A stretch of 64,000 bases of DNA, taken from NCBI GenBank assembly GCA_918797485.1, contig CAKKNE010000006.1:3658001-3722000 (forward strand), read 5' to 3'. The notes beneath the pieces were generated by a model, which was not told the DNA's origin, ran no database searches, and was given only the letters and a program-made list of their open reading frames with translations. Shown here one piece after another: positions 35,901-42,468 of this stretch; position 1 is the stretch's first letter; each line of letters opens with the position of its first letter. Source of the DNA: Pelagomonas calceolata. Lineage: Eukaryota > Sar > Pelagophyceae > Pelagomonadales > Pelagomonadaceae. A program made the translations under genes and the position numbers.

Positions 35901-36293
35901 CGAGCGCGGCGTCGGCGCCTTGAGTTTCGTGCTGCGAGACCGTGTCCTGGTCCCGCGGCGAGACCTCCGTCTCGAGCACGGGCCGCGCGTGGCCGCCCGT
36001 AGCGTAGGCCGTCTCGGCCTTTGACTTGATGTCTTTGACGCGCCCTCGTGGGAGAGCGTGCCCTTGATGGACGCGAGGCCGAAGAGGCGGCGCAGCCCGA
36101 GGCCGAAGCCGCCCTCCTCCAAGTTCGTTGCCGAGATCTCATCGGAGGACGCGTCGGTGTTCGCGTAGTGGTTCTTGGCGTCTTCGGGGACGCTCAGGTC
36201 GCGGTCGCGCAGGTGGTCCTTGACGCGGCCGCGGAGGTGCGCTTCTGGGAGCGCGTTCGCAGAGACAACGAGGCAGAAGAGGACGACACGCAT
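13815..36293 (-). CDS. giant secreted/membrane protein: LNR, Cys modules, PT arrays, subtilase + P domain, GCC2/GCC3 repeats, polytopic C-terminus
   Basis: Joined in gene order, the blocks are 36293-33412, 33261-31224, 31015-27407, 27201-27094, 26896-26813, 26609-21135, 21004-19531, 19379-18671, 18526-15091 and 14988-13815, together about 7,000 codons. Each step crosses one introner. Reading frame is kept exactly at every junction from 31015 to the stop. The N-terminus ([14 protein letters not shown]) is a signal peptide. Order: LNR, nine cysteine modules, mucin-like Pro/Thr arrays, GCC2/GCC3 repeats with a ShKT domain, a complete kexin-like protease with P domain, many more GCC2/GCC3 (ephrin-receptor-like) repeats, then a multi-span domain. 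It should be a cell-surface protein able to cut itself or neighbours. Frames are broken by small indels in the repeat arrays (31.6-32.9 and 33.5-36.1 kb), perhaps sequencing error. It may be more than one transcript. Confidence 0.7.
14989..15082 (-). mobile_element. introner element in giant gene, 94 bp
   Basis: The ends are CTGTGTGCAAATCGA and GCGCACTG. Flanks are CGGGCCAC (14981-14988, exon side) and GGGGCAAC (15083-15090, intron side), matching at 6 of 8. In gene sense the donor is GTTGCC from the duplication and the acceptor is CACAG. Splicing gives FPTIP-WPVAYEQ. This is one of the shortest copies. Confidence 0.85.
15091..18526 (-). CDS. giant gene, exon with GCC2/GCC3 repeats and first membrane span
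   Basis: The frame opens with [14 protein letters not shown] and runs through about twenty GCC2/GCC3 (ephrin-receptor-like) units of the form C-P-x-G-x-Y/F-S...C-x-x-C...G-x-Y/F. An example is [15 protein letters not shown]. Cysteine spacing implies disulfide-bonded extracellular rods. A non-repeat globular segment ([20 protein letters not shown]... with many NxS/T sites) interrupts the array. Near the end a TNFR/EGF-like patch ([19 protein letters not shown]) precedes a single hydrophobic span, [20 protein letters not shown], and a charged cytosolic-type stretch rich in Ser/Glu/Lys. That layout (cysteine rod, then GPLC.vC patch, then membrane region) is familiar in algal and oomycete proteins of unknown function. 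Confidence 0.8.
18527..18662 (-). mobile_element. introner element in giant gene, 136 bp
   Basis: Left end CTGTGTGGAAATCGA, right end CTTCTGCACGG. Flanks are GGACGCGC (18519-18526) and CGACGTGC (18663-18670), matching at 6 of 8. In gene sense the donor is GC (GCACGTCG) and the acceptor CACAG. Splicing yields [14 protein letters not shown], matching the GASxxxxC spacing of the neighbouring repeats and so fixing the splice point. Confidence 0.85.
18671..19379 (-). CDS. giant gene, exon with GCC2/GCC3 repeats
   Basis: This 709-nt exon encodes about 236 residues: [20 protein letters not shown] followed by four to five cysteine repeats of the same GCC2/GCC3 type (for example [15 protein letters not shown] and [15 protein letters not shown]), with no other domain. 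Both edges are introner junctions. The exon leaves one extra base, which pairs with two bases of the next exon to complete a glycine codon. Confidence 0.8.
19380..19522 (-). mobile_element. introner element in giant gene, 143 bp
   Basis: Ends CTGTGCGATAACAAG and TTTTCCACACTG. Flanks GTTCCAAC (19372-19379) and GTTCTAAC (19523-19530) match at 7 of 8. In gene sense the donor is GTTAGA from the duplication and the acceptor CGCACAG. Splicing gives [15 protein letters not shown]. The donor-side end is CAGTG rather than CTGTG. Confidence 0.9.
19531..21004 (-). CDS. giant gene, exon with GCC2/GCC3 repeats
   Basis: A 1,474-nt exon of uninterrupted GCC2/GCC3 repeats from [18 protein letters not shown] to [10 protein letters not shown]. 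Around ten units follow the pattern C-x(3-4)-G-x-Y/F...C-x-P/A-x-x-G-x-Y/F-V. Near-identical short words (for example [12 protein letters not shown] and [14 protein letters not shown]) recur, showing internal duplication of the repeat. There is no membrane span or catalytic motif. Position in the protein implies an extracellular stalk between the protease and the membrane domain. Confidence 0.8.
21005..21126 (-). mobile_element. introner element in giant gene, 122 bp
   Basis: Ends CTGTGGAGAAGTCAA and TTGATTCCTGCACAG, with one extra G at the right edge. Flanks CGACGTAC (20997-21004) and CGACGCAC (21127-21134) match at 7 of 8. In gene sense the donor is GTGCGT, entirely inside the duplication, and the acceptor is CCACAG. 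Splicing gives LPGE-YVGREGL exactly. The extra base rules out a donor inside the element, so this copy shows that the duplication provides the donor. Confidence 0.9.
21135..26609 (-). CDS. giant gene, exon with kexin-like subtilase, P domain and cysteine repeats
   Basis: A 5,475-nt exon in one frame. It begins with a Pro/Thr array, then GCC2/GCC3 units, then a complete S8 protease. The catalytic Asp is in [16 protein letters not shown], the His in [14 protein letters not shown], the oxyanion Asn in [13 protein letters not shown] and the Ser in [14 protein letters not shown] proprotein-convertase P (Homo B) domain follows ([20 protein letters not shown] ... [11 protein letters not shown]). RRRLDE just upstream of the domain is a dibasic site suited to removal of a propeptide. 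After the protease come small Cys-rich modules ([20 protein letters not shown]) and a beta-rich domain with [15 protein letters not shown] and [19 protein letters not shown], then more GCC2/GCC3 repeats. All catalytic residues are present, so activity at the cell surface or in the secretory route is plausible. Fusion of a convertase with such repeats is unusual. Confidence 0.85.
26610..26804 (-). mobile_element. introner element in giant gene, 195 bp (tandem set, copy a)
   Basis: Ends CTGTGGGCAATTCAA and TGATTCATGCACTG. Flanks GCACCGGC (26602-26609) and GTACTTGC (26805-26812). In gene sense the donor is GCAAGT (a strong GC-AG donor) and the acceptor CCCACAG. Nearly identical over most of its length to the copy at 27202-27398. 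Confidence 0.9.
26813..26896 (-). CDS. giant gene, 84-nt Pro/Thr mini-exon
   Basis: This encodes [12 protein letters not shown] and [15 protein letters not shown] only. It lies between two introner copies and leaves two bases, completed by the next exon's G to make Thr. It has the same sequence theme as the exon at 27094-27201, showing tandem duplication of exon plus introner. Confidence 0.75.
26897..27085 (-). mobile_element. introner element in giant gene, 189 bp (tandem set, copy b)
   Basis: Ends CTGTGGGCAATTCAA and TTGATTTATGCACTG. Flanks GCACCGGC (26889-26896) and GCACTTGC (27086-27093). In gene sense the donor is GCAAGTGC and the acceptor CCCACAG. More diverged internally than copies a and c. 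Confidence 0.9.
27094..27201 (-). CDS. giant gene, 108-nt Pro/Thr mini-exon
   Basis: This encodes [18 protein letters not shown] followed by PT-AP repeats. Both edges are introner junctions, and the phase (two leftover bases) is the same as in the neighbouring mini-exon, so loss or gain of one exon-introner unit would not disturb the frame. Confidence 0.75.
27202..27398 (-). mobile_element. introner element in giant gene, 197 bp (tandem set, copy c)
   Basis: Ends CTGTGGGCAATTCAA and GTTTTACGCACTG. Flanks GCACCGGC (27194-27201) and GCACTTGC (27399-27406), the same as copy b. Donor GCAAGTGC, acceptor CCCACAG in gene sense. Confidence 0.9.
27407..31015 (-). CDS. giant gene, exon with Cys-rich domains, ShKT domain and PT arrays
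   Basis: A 3,609-nt exon in one frame. It opens with (PLPSSPPT)5 and other Pro/Thr repeats. A disulfide-rich globular domain of uncertain family follows ([18 protein letters not shown] through [10 protein letters not shown]), reminiscent of stramenopile extracellular modules. About twelve GCC2/GCC3 units come next (for example [17 protein letters not shown]). Then comes another PT array ([12 protein letters not shown]) and a ShKT-like six-cysteine domain ([17 protein letters not shown] ... CSLACGLC). The exon ends with a beta-rich domain ([16 protein letters not shown] ... [19 protein letters not shown]) like the one after the protease, and one more YRWCEV cysteine module. All of this should be extracellular. 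No catalytic motif was found in this exon. Confidence 0.8.
30820..30945 (-). repeat. 24-bp tandem repeat encoding PLPSSPPT
   Basis: About five near-perfect units of 24 bp in the giant gene, each coding eight residues, PLPSSPPT. The unit length is a multiple of three, so copy changes keep the frame. Confidence 0.8.
31016..31215 (-). mobile_element. introner element in giant gene, 200 bp
   Basis: Ends CTGTGGACAATTCAA and TTTCATTTATGCACTG. Flanks GCAGCGGC (31008-31015) and GCACTTGC (31216-31223). Donor GCAAGTGC and acceptor CCACAG in gene sense. Same position in the PT repeat as the tandem set at 26.6-27.4 kb, so it is probably descended from the same insertion. Confidence 0.9.
31265..33257 (-). 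repeat. 141-bp tandem repeat encoding Ser/Thr/Pro mucin-like units
   Basis: About 13-14 units of 141 bp (47 codons), each reading [37 protein letters not shown] and [10 protein letters not shown]. Units near both ends are open, while most of those between about 31.66 and 32.88 kb carry small deletions at the same GC-rich run coding SPGPTSSP. Such sequence is typical of heavily O-glycosylated stalks. Confidence 0.85.
33262..33403 (-). mobile_element. introner element in giant gene, 142 bp
   Basis: Ends CTGTGCGCAAATCAA and ATTTTATGCACTG. Flanks GCATCGGC (33254-33261) and GCAGTTGC (33404-33411). In gene sense the donor is GCAACT and the acceptor GCACAG. Splicing joins PGPT to PMPTPLPS in the PT array. 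Confidence 0.85.
33412..36293 (-). CDS. giant gene, 5' region: signal peptide, LNR and nine cysteine modules
   Basis: Translation starts at the ATG at 36293 with [20 protein letters not shown], a signal peptide. A charged region follows. One LNR (Lin-12/Notch repeat) is clear, [20 protein letters not shown] continuing to DNDGGDC. Nine copies of a roughly 50-residue module then occur, of the form [30 protein letters not shown], and [16 protein letters not shown]. Single-base frame changes are needed near 36040 (EGA to [10 protein letters not shown]), near 35560 (just before the LNR) and at several points in the modules. The open frame is therefore not continuous in this assembly. Unrecognised introns could explain one or two breaks, not all. 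Confidence 0.6.
33500..35400 (-). repeat. higher-order tandem repeat of cysteine modules (about 655 bp, three modules each)
   Basis: The word CGGATCCACCTCGCACC marks each module, at about 33591, 33777, 33974, 34255, 34440, 34628, 34904, 35091 and 35281. The spacing alternates about 185, 190 and 280 bp, so three modules form a unit of about 655 bp present three times. Each third module has the variant [14 protein letters not shown]. Confidence 0.8.
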
Positions 36294-38102
36294 TATTTTT
36301 TCTTTTTTGTTTTGTTTTTGGTATGCGTGCCTTCTTCCTGTGCCTGCGCGCGACGGCAACTTTCGATGGCCCGGCGCTGTCAACGGGTCACGAGCGCCGA
36401 GCGGCCGGGTACCTCAAAAAGGCTCTCGTTCGACCGATGCGACCTCTCGCGGCGACGGCGACCGAGAGTCTCGACGTCCGCGGCCGTCGCCTCGCAAGGC
36501 CGCTCGAGGAAAGGTAGAGGGCGCGTGCGCGTCTCAGAGCGGCGAAGGCCTCCTCAATAAAGATAATTGACGACGTCGATTTTGTACCCGGTGCTTCGAC
36601 GAGCAGCTGCAGCGACTCAAGAGTTGCTGCAGCGCCGCCCGTCTCGTGGTCGCTTGTGTGCTTCTTCTGTACCTGTGCGCGAAACCGTCGCGCCGATGCG
36701 GCGAAGGAGGCGCGAGGGTCGCTCCGCTCTCACGACAGTTCGACGCGCGACCGTTTCAGCTCTCGCGTCGACGGCCACGGGCGCACGGGCGCGGCTCGGC
36801 CGCTACAGCGTCGCGCGGCGCCGGCGACCGGCCGAGCTCGCTCTCACGGCGGTTTCGTAGACTCTCGCGCTGTCAGGCGTCGGAAAGGTGTGTCATGAAG
36901 ACCTCGTGAAGCGCGCGCCTCGCGAGGCTGGGGCGACGCGCAATACGTGTCACTTTTTCCAAGTCGCCCAGCTCCCGCGCGCGCGGCGCGGCGCGTCTTC
37001 AAGGTGAGCTCTCTCGAACGTTTTTATGCGAGTCCTGCGGTTTGTTCAAAGCTTGAATTTGAGGACGCCGGTCCCCACTGCTAGCTCACAAAGGTTGTCC
37101 TTGCCCTCTGTGCTAAACTTTGGCTCACGACTGTGCCGTACCCGAAATCGGCGCAAACGTCTTCCGGCGCCCAGGACGGTAGGCGTAGGGTCCCCGGCTT
37201 GCTGGGACCCAAGTTTGTCGCGGGCCGCGACCGCGCAGAAAGCCGCCGTCCCGGGGCATGGCTCGCAGATCCGACTATTTAAGTCACCTCGCGTTCACGG
37301 CCTGCCGGTGATCATTTGCCAGAGCGGCTTCGCGAACATTTGGTGTGCTCATCGCGTTCGGCGGCCTCGTCGCGTAGATGCATATAGAGGCGGAGGGCGT
37401 GGTGCGTGAGGCGCCGTCGCGACGATGGCATGGCCTTGGTCGTCTTCGAGCGCCCTTCTACCCCGCCAGTAGCCCGCCGTAACTGCGGTACCGCGCGATT
37501 ATATAAAGAAAAGAGTTTTTGTGATGTAGATCGGCGGCTCCTGAACTTTCTTTCGAGTGGTTCTGATGGCGCTTACTACTTCCCAGTTCAAGTCTTGCAT
37601 GAATTATTTTTCATGATGTATCGAGCCGTTAAAGACTTTCGGCGGTGGTATTTGTTTCTATATTGTCGATTGAAGCTGCGTGATGGAAGCTCGCGTCTCG
37701 GGCGGACAGAACGCGCCAGCGCTCGCCGTCATCGAGTAGGAGACGTCCTCCATCTCTCAAAAACGCAATAGAGGTGACTGCTCTTTGAACCAGGCGCGGA
37801 TCCAACCCTTGAAACCGCAACACCCGGATGAGCGATTTCGCTCGCCAGCGAGCGCGATTTCAGTGGCGGGGGTCAACGGCTGACGAGGTGTGACCCTCGA
37901 GAGCCCGCTTGGCCGCAGTCAGCTCGCGTCATTTTTTAGAGAGTGGTGGTGTCCTGCATCGTTTCTTGGCTTCACTTTGCGTACGGAGCAGCAATCAATC
38001 GCCGCAGCAGCGTAATGCATCGCTTGCCGTTTGGCGCTTGGCAAGGCGTCATGGTGCCCCATGTTATGTGGTGCGCTGGGCATCGGCCCCGGGCAACTGA
38101 TG

Positions 38103-38158
38103 GGGCTGCCTCGCGGCCCTGTTCGATCGGTTGGGCTGCCTCGCGGCCCTATTCGATC
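38103..38158. repeat. two-copy 30-bp tandem repeat
   Basis: Two units beginning GGGCTGCCTCGCGGCCCT and ending TTCGATC, 30 bp apart with one base difference, in non-coding sequence. Confidence 0.8.
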
Positions 38159-39559
38159 AATGCCGCAGTTTGGACGGCCTTTGTGGCCGTGAACGGTGTT
38201 TGCATGCACTGCGGAACCTGTTTTTGAAGATTCAAGAAACGCGGCATGCAATTGTTTGAGTATCGTTCGGATCGCTAATGGTCCATAGACATCAATGGGA
38301 CTCTTCCTGGGGGGCGAAAAAATTTAATTTTTTAATTCGCGATATTGACGACGCCACCAGGGCGGGCGCGTCGATGGAATCCTGTCGATTCGTGGTCCCG
38401 AGGTCTCCCCGGGGTCGCCTAGGATCTGTCCTAGACGTGCGCAATCGCCTACGCCGCATGCGCGGGCGCTTCGATCAGTGGATACAAATCAAGACAGGTC
38501 CCCAGCAGTGCGCGGACACGTACCATGATCCCCCAAAGTTTTCGATCCAGAGCTCTCTGGGGAGCCCCAAGAATCGGCGCATGCGGTCTAGGGGACCACC
38601 CGACCCCAGACCTATCCCGGAGCGAGTCCGAGGGCCGATCTGCATCCACAAAAAGTAAATACTTTGGGCCCGATGGCGCCCCGTCACCGTCAAATACGCA
38701 ATTACCCGAGGGCCACCAGTAGTCGCCGTAGCGGTCTCGTTGGACCCCATACTACCCCACCGATAGTCAATTACAAGTATATGACATCTACATTATAAGA
38801 AGGGTACTTTTGGCTGCCCACGCTCGGGACGTGAACATCTTTATCTGGACCTCGCGTAAGTCCGTCGATCATGAAACAAATGATCGCGTCATGGTCCATG
38901 GGGAAGGTACACGGGCTGATGGCCGCAGATCCAGGTGTGGTGCCCATCTAAGCCAGATGGTGGGCTCGCGAGACCGACAAGGCGCGAGTTGTAAACGGGA
39001 CAGGTAATCCAATGTAGTAGACGATCAGGCCGGTTACCTGGCCCGTCCCACTACTAAAGCGCCTGAAACGCGAGTTTATTTCATAACTCACGGGTCTGGG
39101 GCCAATTCAGTGCCCCGCGTACGCACCGTCGTCCGCGGAGAACGGGCAAGTCGGTCGATCGTGAATAGAACAACGGTGTTATGGTCCATCTGGATGGTGT
39201 CGTCGCTGATACTCGCGGGTCTAGGTATTAAGCCCATTTTTGCACAAACGCGTGGTCGCCAAGACGACGAATCGCGAGGCTCTAACGGAATATCTAAAAT
39301 AGCTCAGTGGTCGCCGAGGCGGGCTGGATGGAATCTACCACTAACAAACGGAAGGAAACGAACATAAACGCGAGAGTTGTCTAGTAGAATTCTTCTCCCG
39401 CCCTCCGAGCGGGCCGTCGGCTCCGGTTCCGTCGATTTTGTGTGAAAACTGGGCTGGAGTTGATATGATGTACCATTTGGACGGTAGAAGGCACCGTCAA
39501 TCGCTGGTGTATTTTGGCGAGCCGCAAGACCTAGTGATCTAGCGTATCAACATACTAGG

Positions 39560-39616
39560 ATTCGTATATACGCGTACGCGCATATCCGCGTGTATGTACA
39601 TACGCATATAGCGTAT
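39560..39616. repeat. AT-rich alternating purine-pyrimidine palindromic run
   Basis: A stretch rich in TATATACGCGTACGCGCATA-like words and TATGTACATACGCATATA. It is self-complementary in several registers and could form cruciform or Z-like structure. Confidence 0.6.
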
Positions 39617-39700
39617 TTTTTAGTAGGCGCCTAGGCGGATGGATGGCTTTTGAAAACAGACCTCTCCGACTGACCCCCGACTGTCATTATGGGTGTCCTA

Positions 39701-40946
39701 TCACGCCATCCCGCCTAGTGAAACTGCGGGAATTGGCATATTGCCAGGTTCTTCGTCATAGATCGCTGGCCGCTGCGCCGGCGGCTCCTGCTCAGCCTCC
39801 ACCCTTTCTTCAGGAAATTCATCGTCGCCTCCTCCTTGTTCGACGTGATCTTGCCGCCGGGTGGGCGAACGTCCGCTTCGGCGGCGGCGGTGGCGGCCGC
39901 GCCGCGTCGGCGGCGAACCGGCCCGCCCGCTTTGCGCGCCGCGCGAGCTCTCCTCGGACGGCCCAGGCCCGCGATGGCGGGGGTTTTCGGCGCGCGCGCT
40001 CCGCCGCGCCTTCACGCGCAGCCCGTCGGCCGTCAGGTCCAGCTGGCTTGACTTGCGGACCGCCGCCGCGAGCACGCGCCGGTCGTCGTCCGCCGTCTTC
40101 GCCGCGTCGACCGTCGTCGGGAGGCGCTATATAGAAATAATTTTCGGCGATAACCCGACCGGCATCGGCACGAATACGCCGTGCAGTTTTGATTTCCACA
40201 CAGAGCAGCGCCGCGATGCGCGGGAACGTGAAGAAGGCCTCCAGCGCGACCGCGCCGTCCTCGTCCGCCAGGCTCTTGAGAAACGCGTCCTGGCCCCAAT
40301 TCCTCGGCGAGAAGTAGTACTCGAGCTGCTGCCGCACGCTGACCCCGCCGTCGGACGGAGGCGGCTTCGTCCGAGTCGGCTCGTTCTGCGCCGACAGCTT
40401 CGCGGCGCAGTCGACGCACGTCGGCCGGGGCTTCTTCCATTGCTTCTCGACGAACATGCTCTGCGACCGTGCCTGGCCGCAGTGCTTGCACGTCTTCTGC
40501 GTCCCTGGCTCATCCGCCGGCGCCGCGGCGGGCGTCGGCGCGGCCGCGGGACCACCCAATGCTGTCGGCAGGCCCATCGCCGCCATCAGGTCGCGCTCGC
40601 TCGGCGCGCCCGCGGCCTCGACTGGCTCGGGCCCGGCCGCGGCGGCCCGCCGGGCGCGAAGGGCCCGTGCGGCTTGGACCTGTGCAGAAACCGGCGGCGC
40701 GGGCTCCTCGTTCGAGGCCGGCTCGGGCGGCGGCGGCGCGGCGGCCGCCGGCTCGGCTGCGGGCTCAGGCGCGGGCGACGGTGCCCCGAGGCCGAACTCC
40801 TCCTCGTCCAGCGCCGCCTGGAGGCGGTCGACGAGCACGGCCTTGAGGCCGTCCGCGGCCAGGCCCCGCCTTCTCAGTTCGGCGCGCAGCTCGACGACCT
40901 TCAGTTTCTTTGGCTCCACCATTGCTTGTGTTGGGGCCGCGTCCAT
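39701..40946 (-). CDS. La-motif RNA-binding protein with SAP domain (LARP-like)
   Basis: Exon 1 (40946-40212) and exon 2 (40126-39701) give about 386 residues. An N-terminal SAP helix pair (KLKVVELRAELRRRGLAADG) is followed by a low-complexity Ala/Pro/Glu linker. Next is a paired-cysteine motif, CKHCGQARSQSMFVEKQW then CVDC, resembling Stc1-type zinc ribbons. A La motif (winged helix) follows: LEYYFSPRNWGQDAFLKSLA, LEAFFTFPRIA, then across the intron RLPTTVDAAK...VLAAAVRKSSQLDLTADGLRVK. It should bind the 3' end of RNA. The intron sits inside the winged helix, and only its removal restores the conserved Ala-V-x-x-S-S-x-L-x-L segment. The C-terminal 80 residues are basic then acidic, with no RRM visible. 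Confidence 0.8.
40127..40203 (-). mobile_element. introner element, short diverged copy (in La-motif gene)
   Basis: A 77-bp element. The right end TTTTGATTTCCACACAG is intact. The left end reads CTATATAGAAAT where the family has CTGTGTGGAAAT, that is, three G-to-A changes. The acceptor in gene sense is therefore TATATAG and the donor is GC (GCGCTGCT). The flanking duplication is no longer clear (about 4 of 8), which fits an older insertion. Confidence 0.8.
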
Positions 40947-41161
40947 GGGTGCTTGCGTTGCGTCTCTCGGGCCGCCCGCGGCAAGCTCTGCACACAGGCT
41001 GCACTGCTCCGATGCTTGTGCTACACGCCAGACGTCTTAACTAGTGCGGGTTCTTACCGGACCAAAGAGTGGTGCAGCTCCTGCGTCGAAAATCAGTCAA
41101 AGCGAATCTCGTGCGTGCCCGCCCGCCCGCCTGCGCAGCACAGCCCTCGGCTCCAGCCCAT

Positions 41162-41187
41162 TTGCTAGTGTCTTACAGCCGCTAGCG
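41162..41187 (-). promoter_or_regulatory. conserved motif GCTAGCG-N-GTAAGACACTAGCAA upstream of La-motif gene
   Basis: In gene sense this reads GCTAGCGGCTGTAAGACACT followed by AGCAAA. It lies about 215 bp upstream of the La-motif gene ATG. The same motif recurs before several genes in this window (see findings), so it is a candidate promoter or 5' UTR element. Confidence 0.5.
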
Positions 41188-41456
41188 CGTAATGTCGCAC
41201 GTTTCGCGCGAGCGGCGACGCGGGGGCGGTGCTCTCTTCCAGACCCGCCGACAAGCAAGACAGGTCGCCAGGCTCCGAGCCTAGGATGGGCGCGCTAGCC
41301 TCCTCGCGGTCGCTTCCGTGGCGTACGCCTTCACGCACGACGAGTCGCCCGCCTGCCGCGTCGCGGTACCCGGACCTCCACGCAAGATTCTGCACGACCG
41401 ACCGCTGCGATCGGCGACCGAAGAAACCGCGGCGAAGAATCCACAGAACAGCCATA

Positions 41457-41985
41457 TTACGCCACGCGATTCTTCACGTCGCCGAAGATGCGCCGGGCCC
41501 CGGGCCGCGGCGGAGGACGTTTGCCGCGCCGCCGCTCGCGCCGCTCGATCTCGGCTTGCAGCGCACGCATGGACGCCTCGAGGGTCTCGACGTCGGGCTC
41601 GGGCATGCGAGCCATGTCGACCTCGCGGCGCGCGGGCACGTCCTCGACGCGGGGGCTCGCCGGCGACCCGAGGTCCACGGCTTCAGCGTGCGGCGCGCGG
41701 CACGGCGAGCACGCCTCGGCGCCGGCGCCGGCCCAGACGCGGGCGGCGCGCGCCGGCGTCGACGCCCGCGGCGCGTGAGGCCAGCGCCGCGGCGTCGTCG
41801 CGCGGCAGCGGCGGCGGCAGGCGCGCCATGACCTGGTCGTAGGTCAGGACGTCGTCGCCCGCGCCCGCGAACCACTCGCGCATCGACATGCGCTGGGCCT
41901 CCTCCTCCTCCGCGGCCCGGCCGTCGATCGCGAACTCGATCCGCTTCATCGGTTTCGGCTGCGGCTCCGCCAGCACCTCGAACAC
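41457..41985 (-). CDS. uncharacterised protein, 3' exons (5' end unresolved)
   Basis: Exon 41985-41739 and last exon 41680-41457 join across a 58-nt intron (donor GTCTGG, acceptor CTGAAG) in frame, as ARRP-P-VDLGSPASPR. Recognisable pieces are FEVLAEPQPKPMKRIEFAID, SMREWFAGAGDDVLTYDQVM and a C-terminal coiled-coil-like stretch, ETLEASMRALQAEIERRERR, ending ARRIFGDVKNRVA. I do not recognise the family. The frame stays open upstream of 41985 without an ATG (TDATRAPTQHRVVFEV). The gene must therefore begin further upstream, probably in the repetitive Pro/Arg-rich sequence around 42.0-42.2 kb. Function unknown. Confidence 0.5.
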
Positions 41986-42468
41986 GACGCGGTGCTGCGT
42001 AGGCGCCCGGGTCGCATCCGTGCGGTCCCCGCGGCCCCGGGCTGCCCCGGCGGCGTCGCGGGGCGTGGCTCCCTCGCGGGCTCCCGGGACGCATCCGTGC
42101 TCGCGGCCCCGGGCTGCCCCTCCGGCACGGGGTCTCGGGGCTCCCTCGCGGGATCCATGCGGTCCTTCGCGGCCCGATTACAAGCGCTTAAGCTCGTACT
42201 GGCGCCAACCAAACCAAACCCGCCCGGTGCGCGCGCCCAGGGCTCAACAAACGAGGCGTCCTCCGACTGCTCCTCGGCGCCCCTCGACGCCTGGCTAGCG
42301 GGCAGCGTTTGAGAAAACCCGTCCGGCGGTTATTTGGCTGCCAAGGCCGAGCTGCCAAAATCCGCTTCTCGACGACCGCAGCGCTCGCGCGGTGACGGCT
42401 TCTGGCGCTGGACCACACCGACGCGCCCGCGAGCCGTGCGAGGGGCAGCCCCACGCCGCCGTACAAGG

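Larger units (their letters stand above)
36294..39700. other. gene-poor, AT-richer intergenic block
   Basis: About 3.4 kb with no frame I can support. It includes the presumed promoter of the giant gene (36.3-36.6 kb), a TATATAAA near 37500 and a 30-bp tandem repeat (GGGCTGCCTCGCGGCCCT...) at 38103-38158. Two loosely similar stretches share GTCGATC..GAA..A..ATGGTCCAT (about 38860 and 39160). A palindromic AT-rich run lies at 39560-39616. Base composition is clearly less GC-rich than in the flanks. Confidence 0.5.

Noticed and set aside
37406-37771. A 121-codon plus-strand frame after a TATATAAA word
   Set aside because: No family resemblance, no introner or clear intron, and it lies in the AT-richer non-coding block; too weak to call a gene.
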